Source: Desulfovibrio sp. TomC (GTDB lineage: Bacteria; Desulfobacterota; Desulfovibrionia; Desulfovibrionales; Desulfovibrionaceae). Taken from it: a DNA stretch of 64,000 bases. The translations under genes were made by a program, and so were the position numbers. Every line of letters starts with the position of its first letter. The first letter of the stretch is position 1. Where the stretch lies: positions 45,362 through 109,361 of the forward strand of contig NZ_JSEH01000019.1 in NCBI RefSeq assembly GCF_000801335.2, read 5' to 3'. The notes beneath the pieces are model-generated. The model ran no database searches. It worked only from the letters and a program-made list of their open reading frames with translations, and was not told the origin of the DNA. This document shows, piece by piece, positions 24,186 to 35,625 of this stretch.

Positions 24186-25967
24186 ATGGCAACCCTCAAA
24201 GGCATCCCCGTCTCCGCCGGCATCACCATCGGACGGGCCTTTTTCCTCAACCGCTCCGGGGCCGGACCGTTGCCCCGCCAGACCCTGCCCGAAGCCTTGG
24301 TCGGGCCGGAAATCGCCCGTCTGGAACGGGCCTTTGCCCAGTTCGCCCTGGAAATCGAGCAGGCCCGGGAACGCATCCCGGCGGAACTGCGCGAACACAC
24401 GCTGATCATCGATTCCCATCTGATGATCTTAAAAGACCCGAAACTCTCGGGCGTGGCCAAACGTTACATCCAGTCTCTGGGCATCAACGCCGAATGGGCC
24501 TTGGACAAGGCCGTGGCCGATCTGGAAAAGGCCTTCGAGGCCCTGGACGATCCCTATTTCCGCGACCGCATCCAGGACGTGCGCACGGTCGCCGGCCGCG
24601 TCCAGGCCCGGCTGGCCGGCCAGACCGCCGAAACCCGGGCCATCGAGAGCCGGGTGGTGCTCATGGCCCACGACGTCTCCCCGGCCGACACCGCCTCCCT
24701 GCAGACGGACAAGATCATGGCCCTGGTCACGGTCCAGGGCGGCAAGACCTCCCACACCGGCATCCTGGCCCGGACGCTCGGCATCCCGGCCGTGGTCGGG
24801 GTGACGGAGCTTGAGCGCAAAGTGCGCGACGGCGATCTGGTGATCGTGGACGGGCTGCGCGGCGTGGTGGTGCTGTCGCCGTCCGAGGAGGAACTGGCCA
24901 GGCTCTCCGACCTCAAATACCAGTTCGAGGCCTACCAGGCCGGCATCATGCGCGGCTGCCATCTGCCCGGCGAAACCATCGACGGCTACCGGCTCAAGGT
25001 CAAAGCCAATATCGAGATGCTCGACGAGGTGGCAACCGTGGTCAACAACGGCGGCGAGGGCATCGGCCTGTACCGCACCGAATATTCCTACATGAACCGG
25101 GTCAAGCTCCCCACAGAGGAAGAACTTTACCAGGAATACCTGGATCTTGCCACGATCATGTCGCCGCGCCGGGTGACCCTTCGCACCCTTGACGCCGGGG
25201 CCGACAAGTTCGTGAGCACGCTTGGGGCGCTCGATGAGCGCAACCCGGCCCTGGGACTGCGGGCCATCCGCCTGTGCATGCACCATCCCGACATTTTCAA
25301 GACCCAGCTGCGGGCCATCCTGCGGGCCTCGGTGGCCGGCAATATTTCGGTGATGTTTCCCATGATCTCGGGGCTGCGCGAAATCCGCCAGGCCAAGGCC
25401 ATGTTGGACGAATCCCGGGCCGAACTGCGCCAGGAAGGCCTGCGTTTCAATACCGAGCTGCCGGTCGGCATCATGATGGAGCTGCCCTCGGCCGTCATGA
25501 TCGCCGAGGTGCTGGCCCGGGAAGTCGATTTTTTCAGCATCGGCACCAATGACCTCATCCAATATTCCCTGGGCATTGACCGGACCAACCGCTATGTGTC
25601 CCACATGTACCAGCCCCTGCACCCGGCGGTGGTGCGCTCCATCAAGCATGTGGTCGACGCCGCCCACCAGGCCGGCATCGAGGTGAGCCTGTGCGGCGAG
25701 ATGGCCTCCGATCCCTTCTGCGTGCCCATCCTCATGGGAATGCAGATCGATTGCATCAGCTTAACGCCCCAGGCCATACCCGGCATCAAGCGCATTATTC
25801 GCCAAGCCACCATGGACGATTGCAAAAACCTGCTTAAATTGGTCCTGGAAAGCCCGTCCGTGACCCGGACCAACGCCCTGGTCCAGGAAACCATCTTCCG
25901 GCAATTCCCGGACGAGCTGATGTTTTATTCCTCCCTGCTTGACCGGGACGAAAATCCGGCCCATTGA
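24186..25967 (+). CDS. ptsI: Phosphoenolpyruvate-protein phosphotransferase (PTS enzyme I)
   Basis: A 593-residue protein of normal enzyme I length. The phospho-His is about residue 190 in GGKTSHTGI, within the swivelling domain. The C-terminal PEP-binding TIM-barrel has 'GEGIGLYRTEYSYMNR' (about 275-290), 'RTLDAGADK', the 'FFSIGTNDLIQYSLGIDR' motif and the catalytic 'SLCGEMASDP' Cys near residue 500. It starts the PTS phosphorelay from PEP and passes phosphate to HPr. Confidence 0.95.
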   Translation: MATLKGIPVSAGITIGRAFFLNRSGAGPLPRQTLPEALVGPEIARLERAFAQFALEIEQARERIPAELREHTLIIDSHLMILKDPKLSGVAKRYIQSLGINAEWALDKAVADLEKAFEALDDPYFRDRIQDVRTVAGRVQARLAGQTAETRAIESRVVLMAHDVSPADTASLQTDKIMALVTVQGGKTSHTGILARTLGIPAVVGVTELERKVRDGDLVIVDGLRGVVVLSPSEEELARLSDLKYQFEAYQAGIMRGCHLPGETIDGYRLKVKANIEMLDEVATVVNNGGEGIGLYRTEYSYMNRVKLPTEEELYQEYLDLATIMSPRRVTLRTLDAGADKFVSTLGALDERNPALGLRAIRLCMHHPDIFKTQLRAILRASVAGNISVMFPMISGLREIRQAKAMLDESRAELRQEGLRFNTELPVGIMMELPSAVMIAEVLAREVDFFSIGTNDLIQYSLGIDRTNRYVSHMYQPLHPAVVRSIKHVVDAAHQAGIEVSLCGEMASDPFCVPILMGMQIDCISLTPQAIPGIKRIIRQATMDDCKNLLKLVLESPSVTRTNALVQETIFRQFPDELMFYSSLLDRDENPAH

Positions 25968-26081
25968 CCGCCCGGGCTGCCGGGCCGTATCAGGGGCCTT
26001 GCAAACGACGGTCTCCGAGCGGGCGCGCCCATGACGCCCATCGGGCGCGTATCGGGCGCGAAAGCGCCACACAAGGATGTC

Positions 26082-26546
26082 ATGGCTGCGAAAGAATCGG
26101 GCGAAAAGCTCATTGCCCTCAATAAAAAGGCCCGTCACCTCTACGAAATTCTCGACAAATTCGAGGCCGGCCTGGTCCTGGTCGGCTCCGAGGTCAAATC
26201 GCTTCGGGCCGGGCGCATCAGTTTCAAGGACGGCTACGTCAAGATCCAGGAGGACGAGGCCTTTCTCATCGGCGTGCATATCGCGCCCTATGAAAATGCC
26301 GGCGACTTCGGGCACGTGCCGGAACGGCCGCGCAAGCTGTTGCTGCATGCCGGCGAAATCCACGAACTGCGGGTCAAGGTGGAACAGAAGGGGCTGACCG
26401 TGGTGCCGCTTCGGGCCTATTTCAAAAACGGCCGGGTCAAGATGGAAATCGCCCTGGTCCGGGGCAAGAAAGTGTTCGACCGCCGCGACGACCTCAAATC
26501 CCGGGATCTGGCCCGCGATGCGGCCCGGGAACTGGCGCGGCATTAG
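26082..26546 (+). CDS. smpB: SsrA-binding protein SmpB
   Basis: A 154-residue protein. Family motifs are NKKARHLYEI at the N-terminus, 'EAGLVLVGSEVKSLRAGR', 'GVHIAPYENAG' and a basic C-terminal tail 'GKKVFDRRDDLKSRD'. It binds tmRNA and delivers it to stalled ribosomes. The ATG at 26082 is preferred over an upstream in-frame ATG at 26031 because AAGGA precedes it and the normal SmpB N-terminus begins here. No tmRNA gene was recognised nearby. Confidence 0.95.
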   Translation: MAAKESGEKLIALNKKARHLYEILDKFEAGLVLVGSEVKSLRAGRISFKDGYVKIQEDEAFLIGVHIAPYENAGDFGHVPERPRKLLLHAGEIHELRVKVEQKGLTVVPLRAYFKNGRVKMEIALVRGKKVFDRRDDLKSRDLARDAARELARH

Positions 26547-26609
26547 GGACGCCCTGTCCCTGCCCGCCCCGGCCGGCTTGCGGCCATGGGCACAACCAAG
26601 GAACCATGT

Positions 26610-27113
26610 ATGGGCCGTTACGCGATCACACTGCTTCTTCTGTTGGCGCTGGGCGGCGCGTGTCCCGCCTGGGCTGCCGAGTCCGACGAACGGGTGGAGG
26701 TTTTTCTCGACGAGACAGCCGCCCTGTTCGGTCCGTCCGAGGCCGACATCATTCGCAACCTCGGCGCACCCCAGGAACGCCAGACCGTCCCCTTCACCAG
26801 CCCCCACGACGACAAACCCTACGAGATCATCACCCTGACCTACGACGGCATGGTGGTGTCGCTCTACAGCATGGAAGAAGGCCAGCGCCAGTTTTTCCAC
26901 CAGATCCGCATCGTGGCCGCCCCGGTCTGCTTTGCCCGCAAGATCTGCCGGGGCACGACCAAAGACCGCCTGGCTGCGGTGCTTGGCCAGCCCGAAGAGG
27001 TGGAAGACAACCAGTGGCGCTACTCCGACATGAGCGGCTACAATGAGCTGGCCTTCACCTTTGACGCGGCCGGGGCCGTGGACACCCTGACCTGGACCGC
27101 CGAGGCAGACTGA
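26610..27113 (+). CDS. Exported protein of unknown function
   Basis: A 167-residue protein with a Sec signal peptide (MGRYAITLLLLLALGGACPAWAAE, cleavage near residue 22). The start at 26610 is chosen because AAGGA lies 7 nt upstream. The mature protein has a repeated pattern: 'SEADIIRNLGAPQERQTVPF' and 'TTKDRLAAVLGQPEEVEDNQWRY' resemble the two motifs of SmpA/BamE-like beta-alpha modules, and there are two Cys (CFARKIC). It sits between smpB and the oxidase pair, only 4 bp upstream of the latter, so it may be cotranscribed. Confidence 0.65.
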   Translation: MGRYAITLLLLLALGGACPAWAAESDERVEVFLDETAALFGPSEADIIRNLGAPQERQTVPFTSPHDDKPYEIITLTYDGMVVSLYSMEEGQRQFFHQIRIVAAPVCFARKICRGTTKDRLAAVLGQPEEVEDNQWRYSDMSGYNELAFTFDAAGAVDTLTWTAEAD

Positions 27114-27117
27114 GCCC

Positions 27118-28506
27118 ATGACCCACGCCCCCCTCCTCGCCGCCGACACCCGCCGCTTTCTGGAAAAAACCTTCCCCGGCGATGCGGCCGTCACCTCGCC
27201 TGAGGAAATGTTCGTCTACGGCGCCGACGCCTCCCGCCGCCACGCCATGCCAAGCGCCGTGGTGCGGCCCTCGACCGTGGAGCAGATCCAGGAACTGCTG
27301 GCCTTTGCCCAGGCTAACCGTCTGCCCATCCTGCCGCGCGGCCGGGGCACCAACACGGTTGGCGACTGCGTGCCGACAGCCGGCGGCATCGTCGTCTCCA
27401 CGGCGCGCTTAAACCGCATCCTGGAAATCGACGCCGACGACTTCGTGGCCGTGGTCGAGCCCGGCGTGGTCACCGGCGATCTCCAGGCCGCCCTGGCCAA
27501 GGAGCGGCTTTTCTACGCGCCCGATCCGGCCAGCGTGAAATTTTCCACGGTCGGCGGCAACGCCGGCACCTGCGCCGGCGGGATGCGGGCCGTCAAATAC
27601 GGCGTCACCCGCGACCATATCCTCGGCATTGAGGCCGTGCTCCCGGGCGGCGAACTGATTCATTTGGGCGGGCGCACCCACAAAAACGTGGTCGGCCTCG
27701 ACCTCACCCGCCTCTTTGTCGGCTCCGAAGGCACACTCGGGCTGATGACCAGGCTTACCCTCAAGCTTTTGCCCCTGCCCGCCGCCACCGCCACCCTGGC
27801 CCTGGCCTTTGCCGATGTGGACGCGGCCCTGACCGCCGCCGGCGACGTGTTTCGGGCCGGCATCCTGCCGGTCGCCCTGGAATTTATGGCTCGGGAAGCC
27901 ATGGCCGCCGTGGCCGCGATCAGCGACGTGCCCTGGCCGGCCGAGGCCGGCGCGGTCCTCCTTATCCGGGTGGACGGCTCGCCTGCGGCCGTGGCCGCCG
28001 ATCTCCGGTTGCTGGAAGCCGCCACCAGCCCGGCCGGACCGATCTGGACCCGCCCGGCCGCCGCCCGGGCGGACGAAGAGGCCCTCTGGGAACTGCGCCG
28101 GTTGCTCAACCCAGCCTCGTTTAAGGCCGCGCCGGACAAGATCAGCGACGACGTCACCGTGCCCCGGGGCCAACTGCGGGCGGCCGCCGCCGGCATCGCC
28201 GCCGTGGCTGATGAGCTGCGCCTAAAAATCCTGCTTTTCGGGCACGTCGGCGACGGCAACCTCCACGTCAATATCATGCACGATGCCGCCAATTTGGATG
28301 AAAGGGACCGGGCACAGACCGCCCGGGAACGCATCCTTAGCCTGTGCCTGACCCTGCGCGGCACCCTGTCCGGGGAACACGGCGTCGGGCTGGCCAAACT
28401 GCCGTTTATCGACCGCCAGCTCTCCCCCCTGGAGCGCGACCTCATGGCCCGGATCAAGGCCGCGTTCGACCCGCACGGCATCATGAATCCCCAGAAGGCC
28501 TACTAG
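27118..28506 (+). CDS. glcD: FAD-linked oxidase, GlcD/D-lactate dehydrogenase type
   Basis: A 462-residue flavoprotein of the VAO/PCMH fold. The FAD-binding domain covers residues 40-220 ('PSAVVRPSTVEQIQEL', 'PRGRGTNTVGDCVP', 'TVGGNAGTCAGGMRAVKYG' with the pyrophosphate loop). The FAD-oxidase C domain ends in 'FGHVGDGNLHVNIM' and 'GTLSGEHGVGLAK', the catalytic His motifs of glycolate and D-lactate dehydrogenases. With the Fe-S partner 1 bp downstream it forms a lactate/glycolate dehydrogenase feeding electrons to the membrane, a key energy step in lactate-oxidising sulfate reducers. Lactate is the likelier substrate from biology, not from sequence. Confidence 0.9.
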   Translation: MTHAPLLAADTRRFLEKTFPGDAAVTSPEEMFVYGADASRRHAMPSAVVRPSTVEQIQELLAFAQANRLPILPRGRGTNTVGDCVPTAGGIVVSTARLNRILEIDADDFVAVVEPGVVTGDLQAALAKERLFYAPDPASVKFSTVGGNAGTCAGGMRAVKYGVTRDHILGIEAVLPGGELIHLGGRTHKNVVGLDLTRLFVGSEGTLGLMTRLTLKLLPLPAATATLALAFADVDAALTAAGDVFRAGILPVALEFMAREAMAAVAAISDVPWPAEAGAVLLIRVDGSPAAVAADLRLLEAATSPAGPIWTRPAAARADEEALWELRRLLNPASFKAAPDKISDDVTVPRGQLRAAAAGIAAVADELRLKILLFGHVGDGNLHVNIMHDAANLDERDRAQTARERILSLCLTLRGTLSGEHGVGLAKLPFIDRQLSPLERDLMARIKAAFDPHGIMNPQKAY

Positions 28507-28507
28507 C

Positions 28508-29695
28508 GTGTCCACGGAACTCACCCCCGTCCACTGTCTGCACGGCCAGGGCCGCCGGCCGGAATGCATCCTGTGCGGCCGCTGCCTGTCGGCCTGTCCG
28601 CTGTTTGCCGCCACCGGCCGCGAGGAACTGTCCCCGCGCGCCAAATTTTTCCTGGCCCGGGCCGTGGCCGAGGGCCGGGCCGAGCTGTCGGCTACGGCCG
28701 CCGAGATCCTCACCACCCAGTGCCTGTCCTGCGGCCGCTGCGAAAACGCCTGTCCGCTGGGCCTTTGCGGCCCGGATCTGGTGGCCGAGCTGCGCGCCTC
28801 CCATCCCGGCTTCGCCGGCTTTCTCTGGAAGCTGTGGATCGAGCGGGCCGGGCTCATGTGGCCCCTGGCCCGGTCGCTCGCCCGCCTCCTTCCCGGCTCG
28901 GTCCCCATCGAGGCCGTGGCCCGGGCCCGCGACTCCCTGGCCGCCATGGGGGCGGGCGACGCCCCCACGCCCTGGCTTGCGCCCAAGACCTTCGACATCC
29001 GCCATCTGGGCAAAAAAGCCGTGCTTTTTGCCGGCTGCGTGGCCGAGCACGCCAACCCGCGCTGGAAGGATGCGGCCAAGCGTCTCCTGGCCGGCCTTGG
29101 CGTCGACCTCCTGCCCGATCCGGGCTTTACCTGCTGCGGCTGCACCCTGGGCCATTCCGGCGCGCCCGAGGCCCAGGCCGCCATGCAACAGCAAAATATC
29201 GAGGCCTGGCGAAAGGCCGGCCGGCCGCTCCTGGTCGTCTTTTGCGCCACCTGCCGCTGCGGGCTTCGGGCCTACGCCCGAAAGGACCTGGGCTTGGCCA
29301 TGGACGAAATCGGCCTGTGGCGCGACAACCTCGTCTCCCTGGCCGAACTTTTGGGCGACACCACCTTTGCCGTGGCCGAGGCCGCCCCGGCCGCCGTTCG
29401 CTACCACCGCCCCTGCCACGGGGCCGGCGGCAACCAGGACCTGGACTTTTTGCGCCGGGCCATGGGCGCACGTCTCGTCTTTCACGAAGACGAGACCCCC
29501 TGCTGCGGCTTCGGCGGCCTGACCAAACTCACCGCGCCGGCCCTCTCCGACGCCGTGGCCCAAAACGCCCTGGACATCTATGCCCCCAAACCCGGGGAAC
29601 AGATCGTCACCGGCTGTTCCGGCTGCGTCACCCAGCTGCGAAGCCTCGCCCCGGACGGCGTCGTCGTCGGCCACTGGCTGGAGTGCATCGACTGA
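28508..29695 (+). CDS. glcF: Fe-S subunit of glycolate/lactate oxidase (GlcF-like, CCG domains)
   Basis: A 395-residue protein with a GTG start directly after glcD. Two 4Fe-4S motifs occur near the N-terminus (CILCGRCLSACP and CLSCGRCENACP, about residues 19-30 and 75-86). Two CCG-type Cys-rich domains follow: 'CCGCTLGHSG' near residue 210 and 'CCGFGG' near 335, plus a late 'CSGCVTQL'. It passes electrons from GlcD to the quinone pool or a heterodisulfide reductase-like acceptor. The tight spacing indicates one operon. Confidence 0.9.
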   Translation: MSTELTPVHCLHGQGRRPECILCGRCLSACPLFAATGREELSPRAKFFLARAVAEGRAELSATAAEILTTQCLSCGRCENACPLGLCGPDLVAELRASHPGFAGFLWKLWIERAGLMWPLARSLARLLPGSVPIEAVARARDSLAAMGAGDAPTPWLAPKTFDIRHLGKKAVLFAGCVAEHANPRWKDAAKRLLAGLGVDLLPDPGFTCCGCTLGHSGAPEAQAAMQQQNIEAWRKAGRPLLVVFCATCRCGLRAYARKDLGLAMDEIGLWRDNLVSLAELLGDTTFAVAEAAPAAVRYHRPCHGAGGNQDLDFLRRAMGARLVFHEDETPCCGFGGLTKLTAPALSDAVAQNALDIYAPKPGEQIVTGCSGCVTQLRSLAPDGVVVGHWLECID

Positions 29696-29767
29696 CGCAT
29701 CCGACCCACACCCGACAGCTTTTCGAGGCGGCCAAACGCCGCCTCGCATCCATAAGGAGTCCCGAGT

Positions 29768-32284
<2,517 letters not shown>

Positions 32285-32297
32285 CCGTACCGGTCCC

Positions 32298-32347
32298 GGG
32301 GCGAGGCCCAAAAGCGTCTCGCCCCTTGCCCGACGCGCCGGTTTTTT
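32298..32347 (+). terminator. Possible terminator after secA
   Basis: A GGGGCGAG arm (32298-32305) pairs with CTCGCCCC (32318-32325). A six-T run occurs at 32342-32347 but is separated from the stem by about 16 nt, so efficiency is uncertain. Confidence 0.4.
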
Positions 32348-32458
32348 CTAAAGCAGGAGGGTAACGCCGCAGGCGTATTCTTCTGACACTCTCCGGGAGG
32401 CGCGTTTGCGTCGGCCGGTTTTTCCCGGGCCGCCCACGGCGCGCCCGACTGGTGGGCC

Positions 32459-33313
32459 ATGTTCGCGATTATCGGCATTGTGGTGGTTCTCGCCTGCGTC
32501 TTCGGCGGCTTCCTGCTCGAAGGCGGCCATATGGGCGTGCTGTTCCAGCCCATCGAACTGCTCATCATCGGCGGCGCAGCCCTTGGCTCCTTTTTCATCT
32601 CCTCGCCCAAATCCATCGCCCTTGGCACCTTCAAACACGTCATGCACGTGTTTACCGGCAAGGAACCAACGGCCGGCGACTATTCCGACCTGCTCTCGCT
32701 CCTCTTCGAACTGATCAACATCGCCCGGCGCGACGGCATCGTGGCCCTGGAACCGCATGTCTCCAAGCCCGAACAGTCCGCCACCATCAACCGCTACCCG
32801 GGCATCGCCAAAAACAAACAGCTGGCCTATTTCATCTGCGACAACATCAAGTGCCTGCTCTCCGAAGGCATCGACGCCCACCGCTACGACGACCTCATGC
32901 GCACCGACATTGCCACCATGCACCACCACGCCATGATCGCCCCGGGAGCCGTGACCAAGATTGCCGACGCCCTGCCCGGCCTTGGCATCGTGGCCGCGGT
33001 GCTTGGCATCGTTTTGACCATGGGCAAGATCAACGAGCCGCCGGAAGTGCTCGGCCACAGCATCGGCGCGGCCCTGGTCGGCACCTTCCTCGGCATCCTC
33101 ATGAGTTACGGCTTTGTCGGTCCCATGGCCGTCAACCTGGAATACCAGGCCAAGGCCCAGCAGCACATGCTCCACGTGGTCAAGGAAGTGCTGGCCGCCT
33201 TCAACTCCGGTTTCTCGCCGCTACTGTCCGTGGAAATGGGCCGCCGGGCCATCCCCGACGACGTGCGGCCGAGCATGGAAGACATGGAAGGGGCGCTTCG
33301 TGGGAAAAAATGA
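32459..33313 (+). CDS. motA: Flagellar motor stator protein MotA
   Basis: A 284-residue membrane protein with four transmembrane segments (about residues 2-20, 31-50, 165-190 and 200-222). The MotA-type cytoplasmic loop and the conserved Pro in the third segment region ('ADALPGLGIVAAVLGIVLTMG') are present. It forms the proton-conducting stator with MotB, encoded directly downstream with overlapping ends. The standalone ATG at 32459 starts immediately with the first membrane helix. Confidence 0.95.
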   Translation: MFAIIGIVVVLACVFGGFLLEGGHMGVLFQPIELLIIGGAALGSFFISSPKSIALGTFKHVMHVFTGKEPTAGDYSDLLSLLFELINIARRDGIVALEPHVSKPEQSATINRYPGIAKNKQLAYFICDNIKCLLSEGIDAHRYDDLMRTDIATMHHHAMIAPGAVTKIADALPGLGIVAAVLGIVLTMGKINEPPEVLGHSIGAALVGTFLGILMSYGFVGPMAVNLEYQAKAQQHMLHVVKEVLAAFNSGFSPLLSVEMGRRAIPDDVRPSMEDMEGALRGKK

Positions 33314-34088
33314 CGGCAAGACCGTTGTCATCTACCGCGAGTCCGACGAGGGCCACGGCGGACACCACGGCGGTTCCTGGAAGGTGGCCTACGCCGACTT
33401 CGTGACGGCCATGATGGCCTTTTTCCTGCTCCTGTGGCTGGTGGTGTCGCTCAAACCCCAGACCAAAACGGAGCTGTCCCTGGTCTTTCAGGACAAGAAC
33501 GTGCCGTCCAAGGAAAAAGTCCAGAACCTGGAAAAAGTGCCCACCTTCATCAGCCCCGACGCCATCAAGGGCAATCCGGAATTCAAGCTTTCCCAGGAAA
33601 ACAAGCTCAAGTACGAAATCGCCATTCTGATCAAGGAACTCATCACCTCGGATCAGGCCGTCAAGAACAACTCCGGCGTCAGCAACGACTCCTCGGGCGT
33701 GCTCATGCAGGTCAACAGTTCGGTCATGTTCAAAGCCGCCTCGGCGGAACTGACCCCGGCCGCCCGAAAGGTCCTGGACGGAGTGGCCAAGATCCTGCGC
33801 GATTTCAAGATCAATCTCACCGTGCGCGGCCACGCCGACGACGAGGAAGGCTCCGGCCCCTATCCGTCCAAATGGGAACTGTCCGCGGCCCGGGCCGCTT
33901 CCGCCGCCCGCTACCTGTCGGAAAAGGCCGGCATCCCCACCACCCGCCTGCGGGCCGTGGGACTGGCCGACAGCCAGCCGCTGGTGCCGCCCACCTCGTC
34001 CGAAAACAAGGCCCGCAACCGGCGCATCGAATTCTTCTACACCAGCCCGGACATGCGCCCGGGCGAACGCTCCCAGGACGGGCCGTAG
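33300..34088 (+). CDS. motB: Flagellar motor stator protein MotB
   Basis: A 262-residue protein. GTG at 33300, overlapping motA by 14 bp, is chosen because AAGGGG precedes it and the N-terminus then reads as the usual short cytoplasmic segment. The transmembrane helix (about residues 30-50) carries the proton-accepting Asp in 'VAYADFVTAMMAFFLLLW'. The C-terminal OmpA-like peptidoglycan-binding domain contains 'LTVRGHADDEEG' and 'WELSAARAASAARYL' (about residues 175-215). It anchors the stator to the cell wall. Confidence 0.95.
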   Translation: MGKNDGKTVVIYRESDEGHGGHHGGSWKVAYADFVTAMMAFFLLLWLVVSLKPQTKTELSLVFQDKNVPSKEKVQNLEKVPTFISPDAIKGNPEFKLSQENKLKYEIAILIKELITSDQAVKNNSGVSNDSSGVLMQVNSSVMFKAASAELTPAARKVLDGVAKILRDFKINLTVRGHADDEEGSGPYPSKWELSAARAASAARYLSEKAGIPTTRLRAVGLADSQPLVPPTSSENKARNRRIEFFYTSPDMRPGERSQDGP

Positions 34089-34117
34089 TTGCGAGGGACG
34101 TGAAGTGAAGAGATGAG

Positions 34118-34180
34118 AAGAGGGGAAGATGCCTCCGGCGGCGGGGGGATGATTCCCCCGGACCCCTGCAAATGGGGTGG
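34118..34180. repeat. Dispersed GC-rich intergenic repeat
   Basis: Reads GGGGAAGATGCCTCCGGCGG, then GGGGGGATGATTCCCCC and 'ggacccctgcaaatggggtg', the same unit as the copies at 7257, 14893 and 16676 (opposite orientation to the last). It separates motB from the DsrE-like gene. Confidence 0.7.
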
Positions 34181-34241
34181 GGGGTGAGGCGCAGCGCCGC
34201 CGGAGCAGCCGGCCCCTGAAAAAGGGAAACAAGGGGAAGCC

Positions 34242-34583
34242 ATGCACTACGACATTGTGTTCCACCTCGACCAGGGCCAGGCCGAACTCGATATTGCCGT
34301 TAGCAACATCAGCAATGTCTTCAAAGCCCTGCCGGAAGAAAAATTTACCCTCGTCCTGCTGGTCAACGGACCGGCCATCAAGCTCATGGTCAAGGATACG
34401 GACAACTGCGCCAAGCTCCTCACACTGTGCGGCCAGGGGTTGGAGCTTCGGGTCTGCAACAACGCGCTCACCCATTTCAATATCGCACCCGAATCGCTGT
34501 GCCCGGCCTGCCGCATCGTTCCCGCCGGCATCCTCGAACTCGTCAACCTCCAACGCCAGGGCTTTGCCTACATCAAACCCTAG
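34242..34583 (+). CDS. DsrE/DsrF-like family protein
   Basis: A 113-residue alpha/beta protein. 'MHYDIVFHLDQGQAELDIAVSNISNVFKAL' followed by 'FTLVLLVNGPAIKLM', and a C-terminal 'LCPACRIVPAGILELVNLQRQGFAYIKP' stretch, match the small DsrE-fold proteins common in sulfate reducers (annotated DsrE family). The Cys residues in LELRVCNN and CPACR lie where these proteins carry sulfur-relay Cys. It may take part in sulfur transfer; the partner is not known. The next gene starts 19 bp later. Confidence 0.7.
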   Translation: MHYDIVFHLDQGQAELDIAVSNISNVFKALPEEKFTLVLLVNGPAIKLMVKDTDNCAKLLTLCGQGLELRVCNNALTHFNIAPESLCPACRIVPAGILELVNLQRQGFAYIKP

Positions 34584-34602
34584 GACGAGGCCACGCCGGA
34601 CC

Positions 34603-35070
34603 ATGCCCCCAACACCCGCCGAGCTTCTTCAAAAGCACAAGCTTTTTAGCAAATTGAGCGGTCAGGTCGTCTGGAATCTGGCCGAAGAGGCCGGGGCCGG
34701 CGCAAGCCAGCTCGAGGCCTTCATGGATTTTTTCGAAGCCCAAAAGGCCCGGGCCGCCGCCCTTCTGGACGCCCTGGCCCGCGATCCGGACCTCTGGCTC
34801 ATCCTCGATCTGGACGCCGCCGCAACGGCCTGCCCGGCTTGCGCCCGGCTGGCCGGTCTGGCCGTCCCGGCCACGCACCCGGCCATGCTCGACTACCTGC
34901 CGCCCTTTGGCCTGGGCTGCTCCCTGACCGGCCGTCCGGGCAGCCCGGACCAGACCCAGGCCGGGACCGCCGCGTCCTTGCCGCCGGCCCCGGTCCACAA
35001 GCTGTGCTGCGACCAGCGGCCCCTGACCCTGCTGCTGGCCGAACGCACGCCCGCCGCCGACGCATCCTAG
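34603..35070 (+). CDS. Hypothetical protein with Cys cluster
   Basis: A 155-residue protein of no recognised family. The N-terminal half is helical (LLQKHKLFSKLSGQVVWNLA, then EAFMDFFEAQKARAAALLDAL). The middle has ACPACARLAG and, about 25 residues on, 'LPPFGLGC', an arrangement that recalls the zinc-binding CxxC...PPF...C pattern of phage minor head proteins but is too short to be one. A CC pair follows near residue 138. It probably binds a metal. It may be cotranscribed with the DsrE-like gene. Confidence 0.6.
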   Translation: MPPTPAELLQKHKLFSKLSGQVVWNLAEEAGAGASQLEAFMDFFEAQKARAAALLDALARDPDLWLILDLDAAATACPACARLAGLAVPATHPAMLDYLPPFGLGCSLTGRPGSPDQTQAGTAASLPPAPVHKLCCDQRPLTLLLAERTPAADAS

Positions 35071-35223
35071 CCCCGGCCGGCCGGCAGATGTTCCCGCCCG
35101 CCCCGCCCAGGGCCGCCAAACGGCAACGACCGCCGGCCGTCCGCGATACAGGCGGACAACCAGCGGTCGTCGTTGCGGGCAAGGCCCAGGACCGGCGTCC
35201 CTGGCCGGGACGCCGCAAGCGGC

Positions 35224-35532
35224 CTAGGGTCCGATGTAGATCGGCGGCAGGTACAATTGGATGCCCGGAGCCGGACGCGGAGCCGGACGACAGGCCCCGG
35301 CCTGCCAGAACGTGCCCGGCGGGCAGACCGGCGGCGGCGGCGGCGCATAGGGATACGGGTAATAGCCCGGCGGCGGGACCGGAACCGGGACATAGGGCAC
35401 CGGCATGCAACCACGCGGGCCGTCCCAGAAATAGCCCGGCGGACAGGGCCGCCGCGCCTCGGCATCACCCGCCACGACCACGGCAGCCAGCACAAAGCCG
35501 GCCAGCAGGCAGAGACAGAGCAGTTTTTTCAT
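35224..35532 (-). CDS. Small exported Pro/Tyr-rich protein
   Basis: A 102-residue protein. ATG 35532 is chosen over the ATG two codons upstream because the AGGAG site is then properly spaced (7 nt). The signal peptide is KKLLCLCLLAGFVLAAVVVAGDAEA. The mature part has a low-complexity centre of alternating Pro, Val and Tyr (PVPVPPPGYYPYPYAPPPPP), flanked by two CPPGYFW/CPPGTFW repeats, each with a second Cys about 9-10 residues on. It is probably secreted or surface-located with disulfide-held repeats. The function is unknown. Confidence 0.65.
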   Translation of the reverse strand: MKKLLCLCLLAGFVLAAVVVAGDAEARRPCPPGYFWDGPRGCMPVPYVPVPVPPPGYYPYPYAPPPPPVCPPGTFWQAGACRPAPRPAPGIQLYLPPIYIGP

Positions 35533-35625
35533 AACCATCTCCTGGCTTGGGGCTGGCCGAAGGGATGGCCAAACCCCGCATTTGCCTTGTGGCACACTCC
35601 GCCGGTCCTTGGCAAGACGGACGGG

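Noticed and set aside
24429..25667. Minus-strand frame of 412 codons inside ptsI
   Set aside because: Codon-aligned antisense shadow of a gene with all enzyme I motifs.
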